Origin: Adlercreutzia equolifaciens
GTDB taxonomy: Bacteria; Actinomycetota; Coriobacteriia; Coriobacteriales; Eggerthellaceae
Direction: 5' to 3'
Length of the DNA: 64,000 bases
Assembly (NCBI RefSeq): GCF_029076695.1
Contig: NZ_JARFIK010000001.1
Location: forward strand, 310,001-374,000
Shown here: in pieces, positions 1 through 8,708 of the stretch
Layout of the letters: each line of letters starts with the position of its first letter
Position numbering within the stretch: the stretch's first letter is position 1
Position numbers and translations under genes: made by a program
The notes under the pieces: generated by a model
What the model saw: the letters and a program-made list of their open reading frames with translations, nothing else
Told to the model about the DNA's origin: nothing
Databases searched by the model: none

Positions 1-164
1 CCAAGACGCGACCTGGCCTTTTGCGGCCACCCGTTACCAAAGACTCCGATTTTGACTGTCCAAAGGGAACCAAACGGCGGGATCCTGGAACCTAAAGCAT
101 GGGGGAACCGAACCTGCCGTTCCTGGAACCTGAAATGCGGCGGGGCGGGGCGAAGCCAAAGGCG
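1..164. other. Non-coding edge region with two imperfect copies of a ~38-nt repeat
   Basis: No credible gene is seen. On the minus strand the motif AGGTTCCAGGA occurs twice, about 38 nt apart, each time followed by a GGTTCCC block, so the region holds two degenerate tandem copies. It lies just downstream of the minus-strand methyltransferase-like gene. A TTTTGAC tract near position 52 resembles the TTTTGACC boxes in the repeats near 8.7 kb. No function is assigned. Confidence 0.4.
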
Positions 165-1073
165 CTACTGGCCCGTGACCACGTCCTGACCCGCCACCGT
201 GGCGGCAAGCACGCCCGTATAGGCAGGCGTGGCGTCGCCGGCGGCGCGGAGAAACTGGACACCGGCGCCACGCAGCACCGTAGCCGCCCCGGTCATGGTG
301 TCGGCGCAGTAGTAGGGGTTCTCATCAGTGGGAGCCTGCTGACGCACATCGCGCTCCTTCACCACCAGTGACACCAGCAAGCACAAGTCGGCACCCATGG
401 CCCCCAGCGCCTCGCGCGCCTCGGCCGCATGCTCGGCCGCCACCGCGGGACGCGCCGTCGTGGCGAAGCCCGCCACCGCGGCGCCGAACTCGGCCATAAC
501 CTCCACCGCCTTACGCAGCGTGCCGCGACCAGATGCCAACATGCCGTCCTCCTGAATATCAACCGAGGCGAAAATGGGGGCATCGCTTACCTTGCGCACG
601 CCCATAAGCGCACACTTCAGGTCATCGCAGGTAGTAAAGCCATTCAAGAAGAAGGCATCGAAGGCGCGCCCCTCGAAGAGTTGGGCGGCCCGCGCGTATT
701 GATCGCGGTTTTCGACCAAGGAGCTCTTCGACGACGGATCGAGCGGCAGCCCGCAAGGGCCCAGCTCCACCAACACGTGTTGAGGCGTGAAGGACTCCAC
801 CGCCTCTAGGGCCGTAGCTGCCAGCACTTCGCCGCGGCCGTCCATACCCAAAGCCGCTAAACGAGCAGGGGTCAACTCGGCCGTGTCGGCAACAAAGCAC
901 TGGGGGCCGGCCACCGCTTCCAGGCGATAGGCCTCCTCGATGGTTTCGGACTCCAGCAGAAGCGCCAGCATCTGCTCACGCTCTCCCTCCACGCCGTGAC
1001 GGCGCAGCGCACCAGCCACCGGAGAGGAAAGAACCAGCATGTCCTTGAAGAAGCGCAGCGCGATATCCGCCAT
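165..1073 (-). CDS. Homocysteine S-methyltransferase family protein, zinc ligands missing
   Basis: The 302-residue protein has the fold signatures of the homocysteine/betaine S-methyltransferase barrel: a LVELGPCGLP stretch in the first half and conserved SVDIQEDG and GFATTARP segments. In active enzymes a C-terminal GGCCGTTP motif supplies two of the zinc-binding cysteines. Here the corresponding stretch reads RAAGDATP, so both are absent. I infer that zinc-dependent methyl transfer to homocysteine is lost or altered and that it may have another role. The start at 1073 (MADIALRF) is preferred over 1082 because an AAAGGA site sits 8 nt before it and would overlap the upstream ATG. It is transcribed alone, with no recognisable riboswitch upstream. 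Confidence 0.7.
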   Translation of the reverse strand: MADIALRFFKDMLVLSSPVAGALRRHGVEGEREQMLALLLESETIEEAYRLEAVAGPQCFVADTAELTPARLAALGMDGRGEVLAATALEAVESFTPQHVLVELGPCGLPLDPSSKSSLVENRDQYARAAQLFEGRAFDAFFLNGFTTCDDLKCALMGVRKVSDAPIFASVDIQEDGMLASGRGTLRKAVEVMAEFGAAVAGFATTARPAVAAEHAAEAREALGAMGADLCLLVSLVVKERDVRQQAPTDENPYYCADTMTGAATVLRGAGVQFLRAAGDATPAYTGVLAATVAGQDVVTGQ

Positions 1074-1472
1074 GGCAACCATCCTTTGCTCGAGGGATCG
1101 ATGTTTGATTCCATCCTAACGGAAGATGGGCCTTTCCAGAGGATCGCAACCGTTGATTCAGCGAAAACCCCGTCCCAGGGCGAGCGGAAGCTGAGTCGGG
1201 GCGAGCGGAGACTCTCCTCCGTTGGAGCGCCCTCTACCGCTGAAATACCTCCGTTTATATGGGGAAATGTCCCAAAAGGTGACCTTCATCATAAAATTCT
1301 AACCACGGAGTTTCGAAGTTCCCCTGCTTCGCTCCGTTCTGCTTCATACCCCTTGTGAGCAGACTGCGGCCTCAAGCCGCATTACCCCCTCCTCCGAGGC
1401 GGCGAAGTACCCCTCTTCGCCGCCTCATTCTTTTTCTCCCCCAAGATCCTTCTTGCACTTCGAACCGCAGTA
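1074..1472. other. 399-nt intergenic region
   Basis: This holds the upstream region of the methyltransferase-like gene and the 3' side of dmsC. I see two near-identical GGGCGAGCGGA blocks about 23 nt apart near 1180-1210, a CGGAG/CTCCG mini-hairpin, and the terminator hairpins near 1360-1440. No credible gene or recognised riboswitch is present. Confidence 0.5.
1396..1440. terminator. Hairpin terminator downstream of dmsC
   Basis: A perfect 12-bp stem (GAGGCGGCGAAG, 1396-1407, with its complement at 1415-1426) has a 7-nt loop. On the plus strand it is followed by ATTCTTTTTCTC. On the minus strand the same stem lies about 45 nt after dmsC, with a second GCGGC/GCCGC hairpin beyond it. It probably ends dmsC transcription, although the U-tract is better on the plus strand. 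Confidence 0.6.
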
Positions 1473-2339
1473 TCACCAGCCCATTCCCACAGTAAGGTGC
1501 ATGGCATAGAACGAACAGCGCATGACAAAAACCGCCAACAAAGCGAGCAGGCAGGCGCATATCGCCGCCCATTGAGGGAGCGGACAGCGGCGAAAAATGG
1601 CAGCCGCATCCAGCCCCCACGCGGTAGCCCCCAAGACACCGTAGGCGACCACGCACCAGCTGTAGTGCGGCACGAGCTGCATGGCGGTAATGTACGTATT
1701 TTCCAGATCGGCAAGGCATTCACCCTGCATCAGATACACCACGACACCTAAACCAAGCGCAGCAATGCATCCAACAAGTAAGGCGCGGCCAAATCCCCCT
1801 GCGGTCGCTTTCCTCTGAGCCCATACGAGCACAGCCAGAGCTAAAAGAGGACCCGCCATCGCGGCGTTCAAGCCCGTCAGCAAAGGAACATACGCGGTAT
1901 TCCAGCTAAGGACGGTTCTACTGGCATACGCAAACGCGATGGCCACCACCATACCCAAAGCCGCCAACGAAGCCGCAACAAGCAGACCTCGAGAGAACCC
2001 CCGCCGATATCGTTCAGCATACTGGTACATCCATTGCACACCTGCAATGCCGAGAAACACTACGGCGGTGGCCACTTCGGTGGAAAGAGGGCTCTGTCCT
2101 ACGCGCGAAAGCACATAGAGCGCATTCTCAGGATTGCCTAGATGGGTTGCGGAAGCCACAAGACCCACCAGCACCACCATGAGCGGCGCCAGTAAAAATC
2201 GCTGAATGCGTCGTGAGGCATCCTGGTCCGCGCCGAAAGAAGCAAGAGCCAGCAGGATGTACGCCACGGCGCCAGCGGGCGCCAGCGTTGTGAACAGAAC
2301 GAGCGTAATCTCTTCAAGAGCAAGCGAAAAACCAGTCAT
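1473..2339 (-). CDS. dmsC: DMSO reductase-type membrane anchor subunit (DmsC)
   Basis: This 288-residue protein is almost entirely hydrophobic, with about eight membrane-spanning segments. It carries the DmsC hallmark around residues 65-90: HLGNPENA followed by SRVGQSPLSTE, matching the HLG..RAF..L.R.G.S.LS.E pattern of the family. DmsC anchors the catalytic and iron-sulfur subunits and oxidises menaquinol. It overlaps dmsB by 4 nt (ATGA), so the two are probably translationally coupled. The substrate of the complex cannot be told from this subunit. Confidence 0.87.
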   Translation of the reverse strand: MTGFSLALEEITLVLFTTLAPAGAVAYILLALASFGADQDASRRIQRFLLAPLMVVLVGLVASATHLGNPENALYVLSRVGQSPLSTEVATAVVFLGIAGVQWMYQYAERYRRGFSRGLLVAASLAALGMVVAIAFAYASRTVLSWNTAYVPLLTGLNAAMAGPLLALAVLVWAQRKATAGGFGRALLVGCIAALGLGVVVYLMQGECLADLENTYITAMQLVPHYSWCVVAYGVLGATAWGLDAAAIFRRCPLPQWAAICACLLALLAVFVMRCSFYAMHLTVGMGW

Positions 2340-2962
2340 AAACTTTTCCAGACGCCAGCATTTTCGACCCGCCCCGCCGGCATCTCTGCAGAATCAGCCT
2401 GGGGGCTAGGCGTTACGAACAAGTTGGGCTCGGTCTCGGAGGAGGGTGGGAAAGGAGCACAATCGGCACGAGGAGCCCGACGCCCCAATTCCTCACGAGG
2501 CCCGAACGAAAGCGCCCGAGCGGGGCAGGCCTCGACGCACACCGGCTGTTTCTGAACCAGAAGGCGCTCCTGGCAACCCGTGCATTTCACCGAGCGGCCA
2601 AGATGTCGATCGACCTTTGGCGCCCCGTAGGGGCACGAAAGATGGCAATAGCCACACCCAATACATTTTCGGGCATCAACCTGCATAAAGCCAAACGTTT
2701 CGTCGCGATGCATGGCGCCTGTAGGGCACACTTCAGCACAGGCTGGTCGATTGCAGTGATTGCAGGAGAAAGAGACGGCATAGGCAGCGCACGTCGTTTG
2801 ATGGTAACCACTCTGCGTGCGCTCGGTCTGACCGACCACGTAGTCGACGGCCTTGCGATAAGAGAAACCGATATCCAAACCATGGTAGTCACGGCAGGCG
2901 AACACGCAGGTTTGACATCCAGTGCAGCGCGTGCCGTCGAGATAGAAAGCCATCGGCTCCAT
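2336..2962 (-). CDS. dmsB: DMSO reductase-type 4Fe-4S subunit (DmsB), copy next to dmsC
   Basis: This 208-residue ferredoxin-like subunit has four Cys clusters typical of DmsB/NrfC proteins: CTGCQTCVFAC near the N terminus, CNHCNRPACAEVCP, CIGCGYCHLSCP and CTGCQ followed by CVEACP. They fit four [4Fe-4S] clusters that pass electrons between the anchor and the molybdopterin subunit. It lacks a signal peptide, as usual for subunits that ride with a Tat partner. A GGGGA site precedes the ATG. It is the second DmsB in the cluster, and 300 nt containing a hairpin separate it from the first, so it pairs with dmsC and may be expressed separately from dmsAB. Confidence 0.88.
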   Translation of the reverse strand: MEPMAFYLDGTRCTGCQTCVFACRDYHGLDIGFSYRKAVDYVVGQTERTQSGYHQTTCAAYAVSFSCNHCNRPACAEVCPTGAMHRDETFGFMQVDARKCIGCGYCHLSCPYGAPKVDRHLGRSVKCTGCQERLLVQKQPVCVEACPARALSFGPREELGRRAPRADCAPFPPSSETEPNLFVTPSPQADSAEMPAGRVENAGVWKSL

Positions 2963-3263
2963 TGCGTCTTCCCCTTTCGTGCCTCTTCAGTATACTTCAG
3001 GATCGCCAAGCGATGGGCTCCCTGACCTTCCGTCAACGCTCAGTCTGTGCAGATCAAAGCATCTTCTTACCCAAAGGATCATCGTTGCTTCCTAGGAGCT
3101 CGGCAACCTGCCGTAGCCCCCACAAGCTTCTAACCCTCCCCTCCGAAAGAAGGGAAGCCGCCAGTCGAACAACTGGCGGCTCTTCCCAGAAGGGAGGGCT
3201 TTATCAATGACCCCGACTTCCCAGCAAGCCATCGCTGGGCATGCTTCAGAAGTACAACTCCGA
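2963..3263. other. 301-nt spacer between the two dmsB genes
   Basis: The spacer has no gene I can support. Its main content is the nested hairpin at 3134-3198. It splits the cluster into dmsA-dmsB and dmsB-dmsC halves. Confidence 0.5.
3134..3198. terminator. Nested hairpin between the two dmsB genes
   Basis: An inner stem pairs 3152-3165 (GGGAAGCCGCCAGT) with 3172-3187, with one 2-nt bulge and a 6-nt loop. An outer CCCTCCC/GGGAGGG pair (3134-3140 with 3192-3198) encloses it. No strong U-tract follows on either strand, so it may be an attenuator or RNA-processing/stability element rather than a full terminator. The CCCTCCC/GGGAGGG frame resembles the hypE terminator near 28.2 kb. Confidence 0.6.
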
Positions 3264-3881
3264 TTAAGCCAGCTCAGCCGAGTTGGCCACTTCACCGTCG
3301 GACGAGTCGGCTCCACGCGCATCGGCGCTTGCCTTGATGAACAGGTTCGGCGTCGTCTCGCTGACCGAGGGCAACGGCGCAATATCGGCGCGCTCGCCCA
3401 GCGCTGCCATGGCGTCGGCCTCACCGAAGTTCAGAGCGCGCGCCGGACACGAGGTCACACAGGCCGGCTTACCGCCAGCGGCCACCAAGTCGGCGCAGCC
3501 GTCGCACTTGACCGACTTCTTGGTCTCCTCATTTACGTGGGGCGCACCATAGGGGCACACATTTGCGCAGGTGCCGCACCCGATGCACTTCTCGGGATCG
3601 GAAGACACGAAGCCGGTTTCGGGATCCTTCTCGATAGCGCCTTGCGGGCAGTTGGCGTAACAGACCGGGCTGTCGCAATGATTGCACGCCACCGACACCG
3701 TGTAGGCAAAGCAGGTAGTGGCGAAGGCATCGGCAGACTTCTCAGTAGCACCGCCGGCATACTCGTACACGCGCCGATAGGCCTCGCCCGTGTTCAGGTT
3801 CTTTTTGTCTTTGCAAGCTAGCACGCAGGTTTTGCAGCCAGTGCAGCGTGCGTTGTCAAAATAGAAAGCGTATTGAGCCAT
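3264..3881 (-). CDS. dmsB: DMSO reductase-type 4Fe-4S subunit (DmsB), copy next to dmsA
   Basis: This 205-residue protein has the same four-cluster Cys layout as the downstream copy: CTGCKTCVLAC, CNHCDSPVCYANCP, CIGCGTCANVCP, and CDGC followed by CVTSCP. It should bind four [4Fe-4S] clusters and relay electrons to DmsA. It begins 14 nt after the dmsA stop with a good AGGGAGGG ribosome site, so it is co-transcribed with dmsA. The C-terminal tails of the two DmsB copies share an S-E-T-[ET]-P-N-L-F motif, which suggests duplication within this lineage. Confidence 0.9.
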   Translation of the reverse strand: MAQYAFYFDNARCTGCKTCVLACKDKKNLNTGEAYRRVYEYAGGATEKSADAFATTCFAYTVSVACNHCDSPVCYANCPQGAIEKDPETGFVSSDPEKCIGCGTCANVCPYGAPHVNEETKKSVKCDGCADLVAAGGKPACVTSCPARALNFGEADAMAALGERADIAPLPSVSETTPNLFIKASADARGADSSDGEVANSAELA

Positions 3882-3895
3882 AGTACGTCCCTCCC

Positions 3896-6349
3896 TTAGG
3901 CCTTGACCACTTGGCAGATGTTAGTGTGCTGGGGGTTCGCCTTCGCCACTGGCGTAGGTCGCTGAGTGGTCAGCGTGTTGATGTTGCCACCTTTGTCCAC
4001 GCGGTCGCCGTTCATGTCGGCGTCGTGCCACGCGCCCTGAGCGCAGGCCACGGTGCCGGCCACAATACGCGGCGTCACCTTCGCCACCAGCTCCATCTCG
4101 CCGAAGGAGTTCTTCACGCGTACGGTGTCGCCCTGCTGGATGCTGCGCTCGGCGGCATCGGAGGGATTGATCCACAGCTCCTGGGGGTTCAGCTCCTTCA
4201 AAAGCTCCACGTTGCCGAAAGAGGAGTGAATGCGCGCCGAGCCATGGAAGCCCGACAACATGAGCGGATACTCCTCCGTCACCGTCTCAACGCCGTACCA
4301 TTCGGGCATGTACACGGGAATGGGCGCCGGAGTGCCCAGGTCGGCGAAGGTGTCGTCCTCCTGGAACTCCCAGCCCTCGACATCGGCCAGCAGCTTCTCG
4401 GAGAATATCTCGATCTTGCCCGAAGGCGTTCCCAGCGGCGCGCCGACGGGATCCTCGCGATAGGCAGCCAGCGGGTTGGTCTTCTCACCCTTGCGCACGA
4501 CAAAACCCTGCTCCATAAATTCATCGTAGGTCGGCAGCTCAGGATCGGCCTCCAGCGTGGTGGCATAGGCCTCGCGCATCAGATCGTCGACGGTCTTGCC
4601 GCCTTGGGTGTATTCGTCGCCGATGCCCATCTTCTCGGCAATGAGGCTGGCAATCTCATAGCAGGTCTTGCGCTCGAACTTTGCCGAAGTGCAGGGCTGG
4701 CTGGCCACGATATGAGCGTTCACGCCGCCGTTGTTGCTCATGCCTACCTGCTCGAAGGGGAACAGGTCGGGCAGCAGGATATCGGCGTACTTCATAGAGT
4801 CAGTGAGCATCGTGTCGATGCCGAGGATAAACTCGCACTTCGTCTCGTCGGCCAGCACGTCGTGGGAGTGATTGATGTCACTGTGCTGGTTGGTAAGCGC
4901 ATTGCCGGCCCAGCTGATAATGCACTTGATGCCCACCGACAGCTTATCGGCTCCCTGAACGCCGCCTTTGGTGGCGGTCATGGAGTCGGGATCCTCGATG
5001 GCGTTGATGTAAGAGAAGATGGGAATCTTCGTGGTCACCGGATTCTCGCCCGGGGCCACCGAGCCCAGCATAATGCCGTTCTTGCCCTCTCGAGAGCCGG
5101 AATTGGTACCGGGAAGACCCACCTGACCCAGAAGACAGGGCAGCGTCATGATGGCCCACGAGGCATGCTCGCCGTTGCTGCGGCGCTGAATGCCCCAGCC
5201 CTGGGCGATGTACACCGGGCTCGTCGTGCCCAGCTCCTCGGCGAGCGACGCGATGCGCTCAGCCGGAATGCCCGTGATTTTGGCGGCCCACTCCGGCGTT
5301 TTCTCTACCTTGTCGTAGCCCGTGCCCATGATGTAATCCCGGTAGGACATGGCCTTGCCCTTATAGGCTTCAGGCATGGTTTCCTCGTCGAAACCAACAC
5401 AGAACTCATGAAGGAAGTCGAGGTCGACCCAATCGTTCTCGATGAGCTCGTGGGCCAGAGCAGCCACCAGCGCGGCGTCGGTGCCCGGATTGATGGGAAT
5501 CCACTCGTCGGAATGGCCGTACATGGCTGAGTTCATGCGCGGGTCGATGTTGTAGATCTTCGCGTTGGTGTTTTCGCGCAAGTGCGTCCAGTCGTAGTGG
5601 GCGATATTGCCGCCCTGGCGCGTCTCGGCCAGGCTGTTGCCGAACATGAGAATAAGATTGGCATCCTCGGCCACGTTGAGCGGCGAACCGAGCCCGTACC
5701 AGTTGATGCCGTACATGTACATGGCGCTGAACTGGGCTGCTCCCGTCGAGTAGTCGCCGTAGTAGCCTAAATAACCACCGAGCATGCACATCAGACGGGT
5801 GAGGGAGTTGTTGCTCATGGAATCCATGGAGGTGGCCACGCCCGACATCTGCGGGAAGAAGATGGCCTCGTTCCCGTAGGTATCGATAATGCGACGCAGC
5901 TCGTCAGCAATAATAGTGGTAGCCTCGTCCCAGGAAATTTGCTCGAAAGCACCTTCGCCGCGTTTGCCCACACGCTTCATGGGGTAGCTCAAACGATCGG
6001 GATGGTTCATCCAACGACGGTAAGTGCGACCGCGCAGGCAGGCACGGGGCTGAGGCTCGTCGAAGTCGGCATCGGGCGTGCCGCAGCTTTCCACCCAGGT
6101 TACCTCATCATCGGTAACGTGGAATTTAAGCGAGCAACGACCATGACAGTTCAGGGCGCAGAAGCCCCATGTGGTTTTGTCGTCCACGGGAACCGTGGGA
6201 GCGCTCGTATTAGCCAATTCGGTTTCTTCGGCCTGTGGGGCACAGCCAAACAGCGTTGCGCCGCCCAGAGCGGCAGTGCTCAGACCGGCGACGGCCGTCC
6301 CCTTCATGAACGAACGGCGAGAAACAGCGTGTTTTGTTGCTTGGGCCAT
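3896..6349 (-). CDS. dmsA: Tat-exported molybdopterin oxidoreductase (DmsA family)
   Basis: This 817-residue catalytic subunit starts with a twin-arginine signal (RRSFMKG at residues 11-17), a hydrophobic stretch and a lipobox-like LFGC with Cys36. A [4Fe-4S] motif follows with C64, C68, C72 and C104. The segment GGYLGYYGDYSTG holds Ser201, at the position of the molybdenum-ligating serine of DMSO reductases. The C-terminal region has the dinucleotide-binding domain ending in a THTNIC-like tail. The gene heads dmsA-dmsB on the minus strand with a strong AAGGAGGAG site, and is divergent from a membrane LuxR gene. The likely role is terminal reduction of an S- or N-oxide or another organic acceptor outside the membrane. 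The actual substrate is unknown. Confidence 0.9.
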   Translation of the reverse strand: MAQATKHAVSRRSFMKGTAVAGLSTAALGGATLFGCAPQAEETELANTSAPTVPVDDKTTWGFCALNCHGRCSLKFHVTDDEVTWVESCGTPDADFDEPQPRACLRGRTYRRWMNHPDRLSYPMKRVGKRGEGAFEQISWDEATTIIADELRRIIDTYGNEAIFFPQMSGVATSMDSMSNNSLTRLMCMLGGYLGYYGDYSTGAAQFSAMYMYGINWYGLGSPLNVAEDANLILMFGNSLAETRQGGNIAHYDWTHLRENTNAKIYNIDPRMNSAMYGHSDEWIPINPGTDAALVAALAHELIENDWVDLDFLHEFCVGFDEETMPEAYKGKAMSYRDYIMGTGYDKVEKTPEWAAKITGIPAERIASLAEELGTTSPVYIAQGWGIQRRSNGEHASWAIMTLPCLLGQVGLPGTNSGSREGKNGIMLGSVAPGENPVTTKIPIFSYINAIEDPDSMTATKGGVQGADKLSVGIKCIISWAGNALTNQHSDINHSHDVLADETKCEFILGIDTMLTDSMKYADILLPDLFPFEQVGMSNNGGVNAHIVASQPCTSAKFERKTCYEIASLIAEKMGIGDEYTQGGKTVDDLMREAYATTLEADPELPTYDEFMEQGFVVRKGEKTNPLAAYREDPVGAPLGTPSGKIEIFSEKLLADVEGWEFQEDDTFADLGTPAPIPVYMPEWYGVETVTEEYPLMLSGFHGSARIHSSFGNVELLKELNPQELWINPSDAAERSIQQGDTVRVKNSFGEMELVAKVTPRIVAGTVACAQGAWHDADMNGDRVDKGGNINTLTTQRPTPVAKANPQHTNICQVVKA

Positions 6350-6381
6350 CTTCTCCTCCTTGCTTCTCCTCTTTGTTCACA

Positions 6382-6418
6382 ATTCGCGACGCAGACTGCG
6401 TGGCTCCACGTCGCGAAT
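6382..6418. promoter_or_regulatory. 10-bp inverted repeat in the dmsA leader
   Basis: ATTCGCGACG at 6382-6391 is the exact complement of 6409-6418, with a 17-nt spacer. It lies 33-69 nt before the dmsA start. It could be an operator or a 5'-UTR hairpin. Confidence 0.5.
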
Positions 6419-6479
6419 CGGGTGAAATTGTAGGCAAGAGTCAGGCCAACCGTGTTACATAAAACGTGTACATTTTGCA

Positions 6480-6495
6480 TTTTCCCAGGTCAAAG
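6480..6495 (+). promoter_or_regulatory. Shared motif TTTTCCCAGGTCAAAG, dmsA/luxR intergenic
   Basis: Nearly the same sequence appears upstream of two other flavoprotein/LuxR pairs (28136 and 47225). It lies between divergent dmsA and luxR, about 130 nt from dmsA and 98 nt from the regulator. I infer a candidate binding site for the paired LuxR proteins. Confidence 0.4.
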
Positions 6496-6593
6496 TAGGC
6501 ATGCAGCCCTCGCCAATCTTGTCGTTGCGCTCTCTGCTTCGGCCTCGCCCCCTCTATACTTAGCACGAGAGAAACAAGAAAAGGAGAGCATCT

Positions 6594-8228
6594 ATGAGCA
6601 GCACACCGTGGCTTGGAGCCCTTCAGCCTAACGCCACTTCTTTCGGCTATGCTGCCTTTCTTGCCGTGAACGCCGTAGGCACCTGGGGAGGCGTGTTCCC
6701 CTTCCTGCCCCTCAAACTCCAAGAGCCTCTTTTCCTTCTGTGCTTCTCGGTAGCTCAGTCCATTATGTTTGCACTGGTATTTTTTGCCAGCGTACTTGAG
6801 GCATTTTTTCTTCCTCGCGCTGTTCGTCGCTTCATCGTGCGACTGTCTTCGCTGCCCTATCTTGCCGGGTGGGGTCTTCTGATTGCCGCCATGTACCTTG
6901 ACGGTTGGGTTGTCCCCCTCATGATAGGCGCAGGCGCGCTTATCGGAGTCGGCTCGGCCGGGTTTTACCTTTTGTGGCAACGTCTTTTTGCCAGCCAAGA
7001 CTCCGATGCCGGCGACCGCGACCTCATCCTCGGTACTGCCATCGCCTCGTTGTTCTATTTTGCGCTCTATCTCATTCCCCGCGCTGTTACGGTATACCTC
7101 ATTCCTTTGGTTATCACCCCGTTTTTCGCCTTGGCCATTGCCCTTAAGAGCCGCACAATCAACCTCGAACAACCAATGTTCGAAGACGACCCGCGCTCCA
7201 ACCCTCTCGTCTATCGACAAACAGCCCTTATGCTGATGAGGCCCGCGCTCTGCATTGGGTCGCTTGGTCTCTGTTCGGGCCTGGTGCGAGCCCTCGCCAT
7301 CGAAGATCCTACGGTAGGATCGTTCGTCAATGGTCTCTCCATGGGCGCTTCTTTTGTTGCCGCTATCGCCTTTCTAGCGCTGTGGCGGGGCAAGGGAGTG
7401 CGGCTGAACGTAGTTGCACTCTTCCGAGTGGTGTTTCCTTTGGTGATTACCGGCTTCCTGCTGCTACCCTTTTTGGGCGCGCCCTATGCCCGGTGGCTGT
7501 CGGCCCTTTTGTACGCCGCCTACAGCGTAGCCCTCATGTTAATGATGATCCAATGCGCCCAGCTATCGCGCGATCGAGGAACGAGTCCGCTGTTTGTCTA
7601 CGGCCTGTTCGGTGGCATCGTCTACACACTTCACGATGCAGGATTTCTCGGAGCGGCCCTCGCTGAACAGCCGGCCATCCCCGGTATGAGCACCTATGCC
7701 GTCGTTGCCTTAGGGGCCGTGTATCTGCTTGGCTTCATGTATTTCTTCGGACAGGGAGGCTTTCGCCACGCTGTTAGCGCTGGTCGAGCGCCCCTTCCCG
7801 ATGTCGAGCTCATCCCGCCGGCGTCACTACCGCTGGCGGGAAACGGGTCCGCGCCACTTGCAGCCAGACGGCCCCTCGCACGCCACCAATCCTCGGAAGA
7901 GGACGCCCCTCCCAGCAGTACCTCTGCCGGGGCCACCGCTTCCTTCACCCCTCCCTCGCCACCACAGGATCATGAGCCCATCTATCAAGATCGCACTTCG
8001 AAGCAAGTAGCTTGCGTGCAACAGGCTTTCGGCTTGAGCGCGAGGGAGGCAGAGGTGATGGGTCACCTTGCCCGCGGCAAAACCGTAGCGCGCGTTGCGG
8101 AGGAGCTGATCATTTCCGAAAACACCGTGCGCATGCACTCAAAGCGTATCTACGCCAAATTGAACGTGCATAAAAAGCAGGAGCTCATCGACCTTGTCGA
8201 ATCGTTCGACCCCCCTGCCGATCTTTAG
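6594..8228 (+). CDS. Membrane LuxR-family transcriptional regulator (divergent from dmsA)
   Basis: The first ~390 of 544 residues form about twelve hydrophobic segments, resembling a transporter-like sensor module. A Pro/Ser-rich linker (about 395-460) follows, then a GerE/LuxR helix-turn-helix (about 470-540) containing FGLSAREAEVMGHLARG and ISENTVRMHSKRIYAKL. The C-terminal HTH is typical of LuxR DNA binding, whereas the large membrane domain is characteristic of Eggerthellaceae regulators. It has a good AAAAGGAGAG site and is divergent from dmsA, so it probably senses a ligand at the membrane and controls the dms cluster. The ligand is unknown. Confidence 0.87.
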   Translation: MSSTPWLGALQPNATSFGYAAFLAVNAVGTWGGVFPFLPLKLQEPLFLLCFSVAQSIMFALVFFASVLEAFFLPRAVRRFIVRLSSLPYLAGWGLLIAAMYLDGWVVPLMIGAGALIGVGSAGFYLLWQRLFASQDSDAGDRDLILGTAIASLFYFALYLIPRAVTVYLIPLVITPFFALAIALKSRTINLEQPMFEDDPRSNPLVYRQTALMLMRPALCIGSLGLCSGLVRALAIEDPTVGSFVNGLSMGASFVAAIAFLALWRGKGVRLNVVALFRVVFPLVITGFLLLPFLGAPYARWLSALLYAAYSVALMLMMIQCAQLSRDRGTSPLFVYGLFGGIVYTLHDAGFLGAALAEQPAIPGMSTYAVVALGAVYLLGFMYFFGQGGFRHAVSAGRAPLPDVELIPPASLPLAGNGSAPLAARRPLARHQSSEEDAPPSSTSAGATASFTPPSPPQDHEPIYQDRTSKQVACVQQAFGLSAREAEVMGHLARGKTVARVAEELIISENTVRMHSKRIYAKLNVHKKQELIDLVESFDPPADL

Positions 8229-8467
8229 TTCGCGCACTTACCAAATTCCGCTGGCGGAAAGGACGGGCGCCCTCCCCAACACAAGATTAACCCGCGCTGT
8301 ACTTACAAGGGAGTCGAGCCGGACGGGCGACGCGGGGATAGGGAGCAGGTCTGCTCGTGAACAGCTTTCACTTCCATCGCCTGGCCCGAACCAGTCGCTC
8401 CCTGGGTCCACGCCTGCCTGCCGCCCCCATCGAGTCCGCACCCGCTCTGGCACCCGCGAAACATGCC

Positions 8468-8708
8468 GTGGTCAAAACAAGCTTCAAGTTGATGGTTTTG
8501 CCCGATTCGGGGCTTTTAGGGTCGAAAACCGCTCGAGGCGGGGGTTTGGATCGGAAAACGCGTCCCGATTGACCACCTCCTGGTCGATTAGGGCGCGTTT
8601 TCCATCCAATCGGCGCTTTCGGGCGGGCAAAAGCCCCGCCTCGATGGATTTTCGACCTTAATCGCCGCGTTTCGGGCAAAAGCCCCGCCTCGGGCCTATT
8701 TTGACCAC
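8468..8708. repeat. 241-bp imperfect palindromic element with GTGGTCAAAA ends
   Basis: The ends are perfect 10-bp inverted repeats: GTGGTCAAAA at 8468-8477 and its complement at 8699-8708. Between them the two halves pair over most of their length around a 5-nt centre at about 8576-8580. Blocks that pair include GGTCGAAAA, TCGAGGCGGG and TTGGAT..GGAAAACGCG, with one ~27-nt unpaired insertion in the 3' arm. GGGCAAAAGCCCCGCCTCG also occurs as a direct repeat at 8625 and 8674. It may be a miniature mobile element or a structured RNA. No transposase or obvious target duplication is seen. Confidence 0.6.

Noticed and set aside
3911-5530. 539-residue plus-strand frame opposite dmsA
   Set aside because: DmsA on the minus strand has all catalytic motifs.
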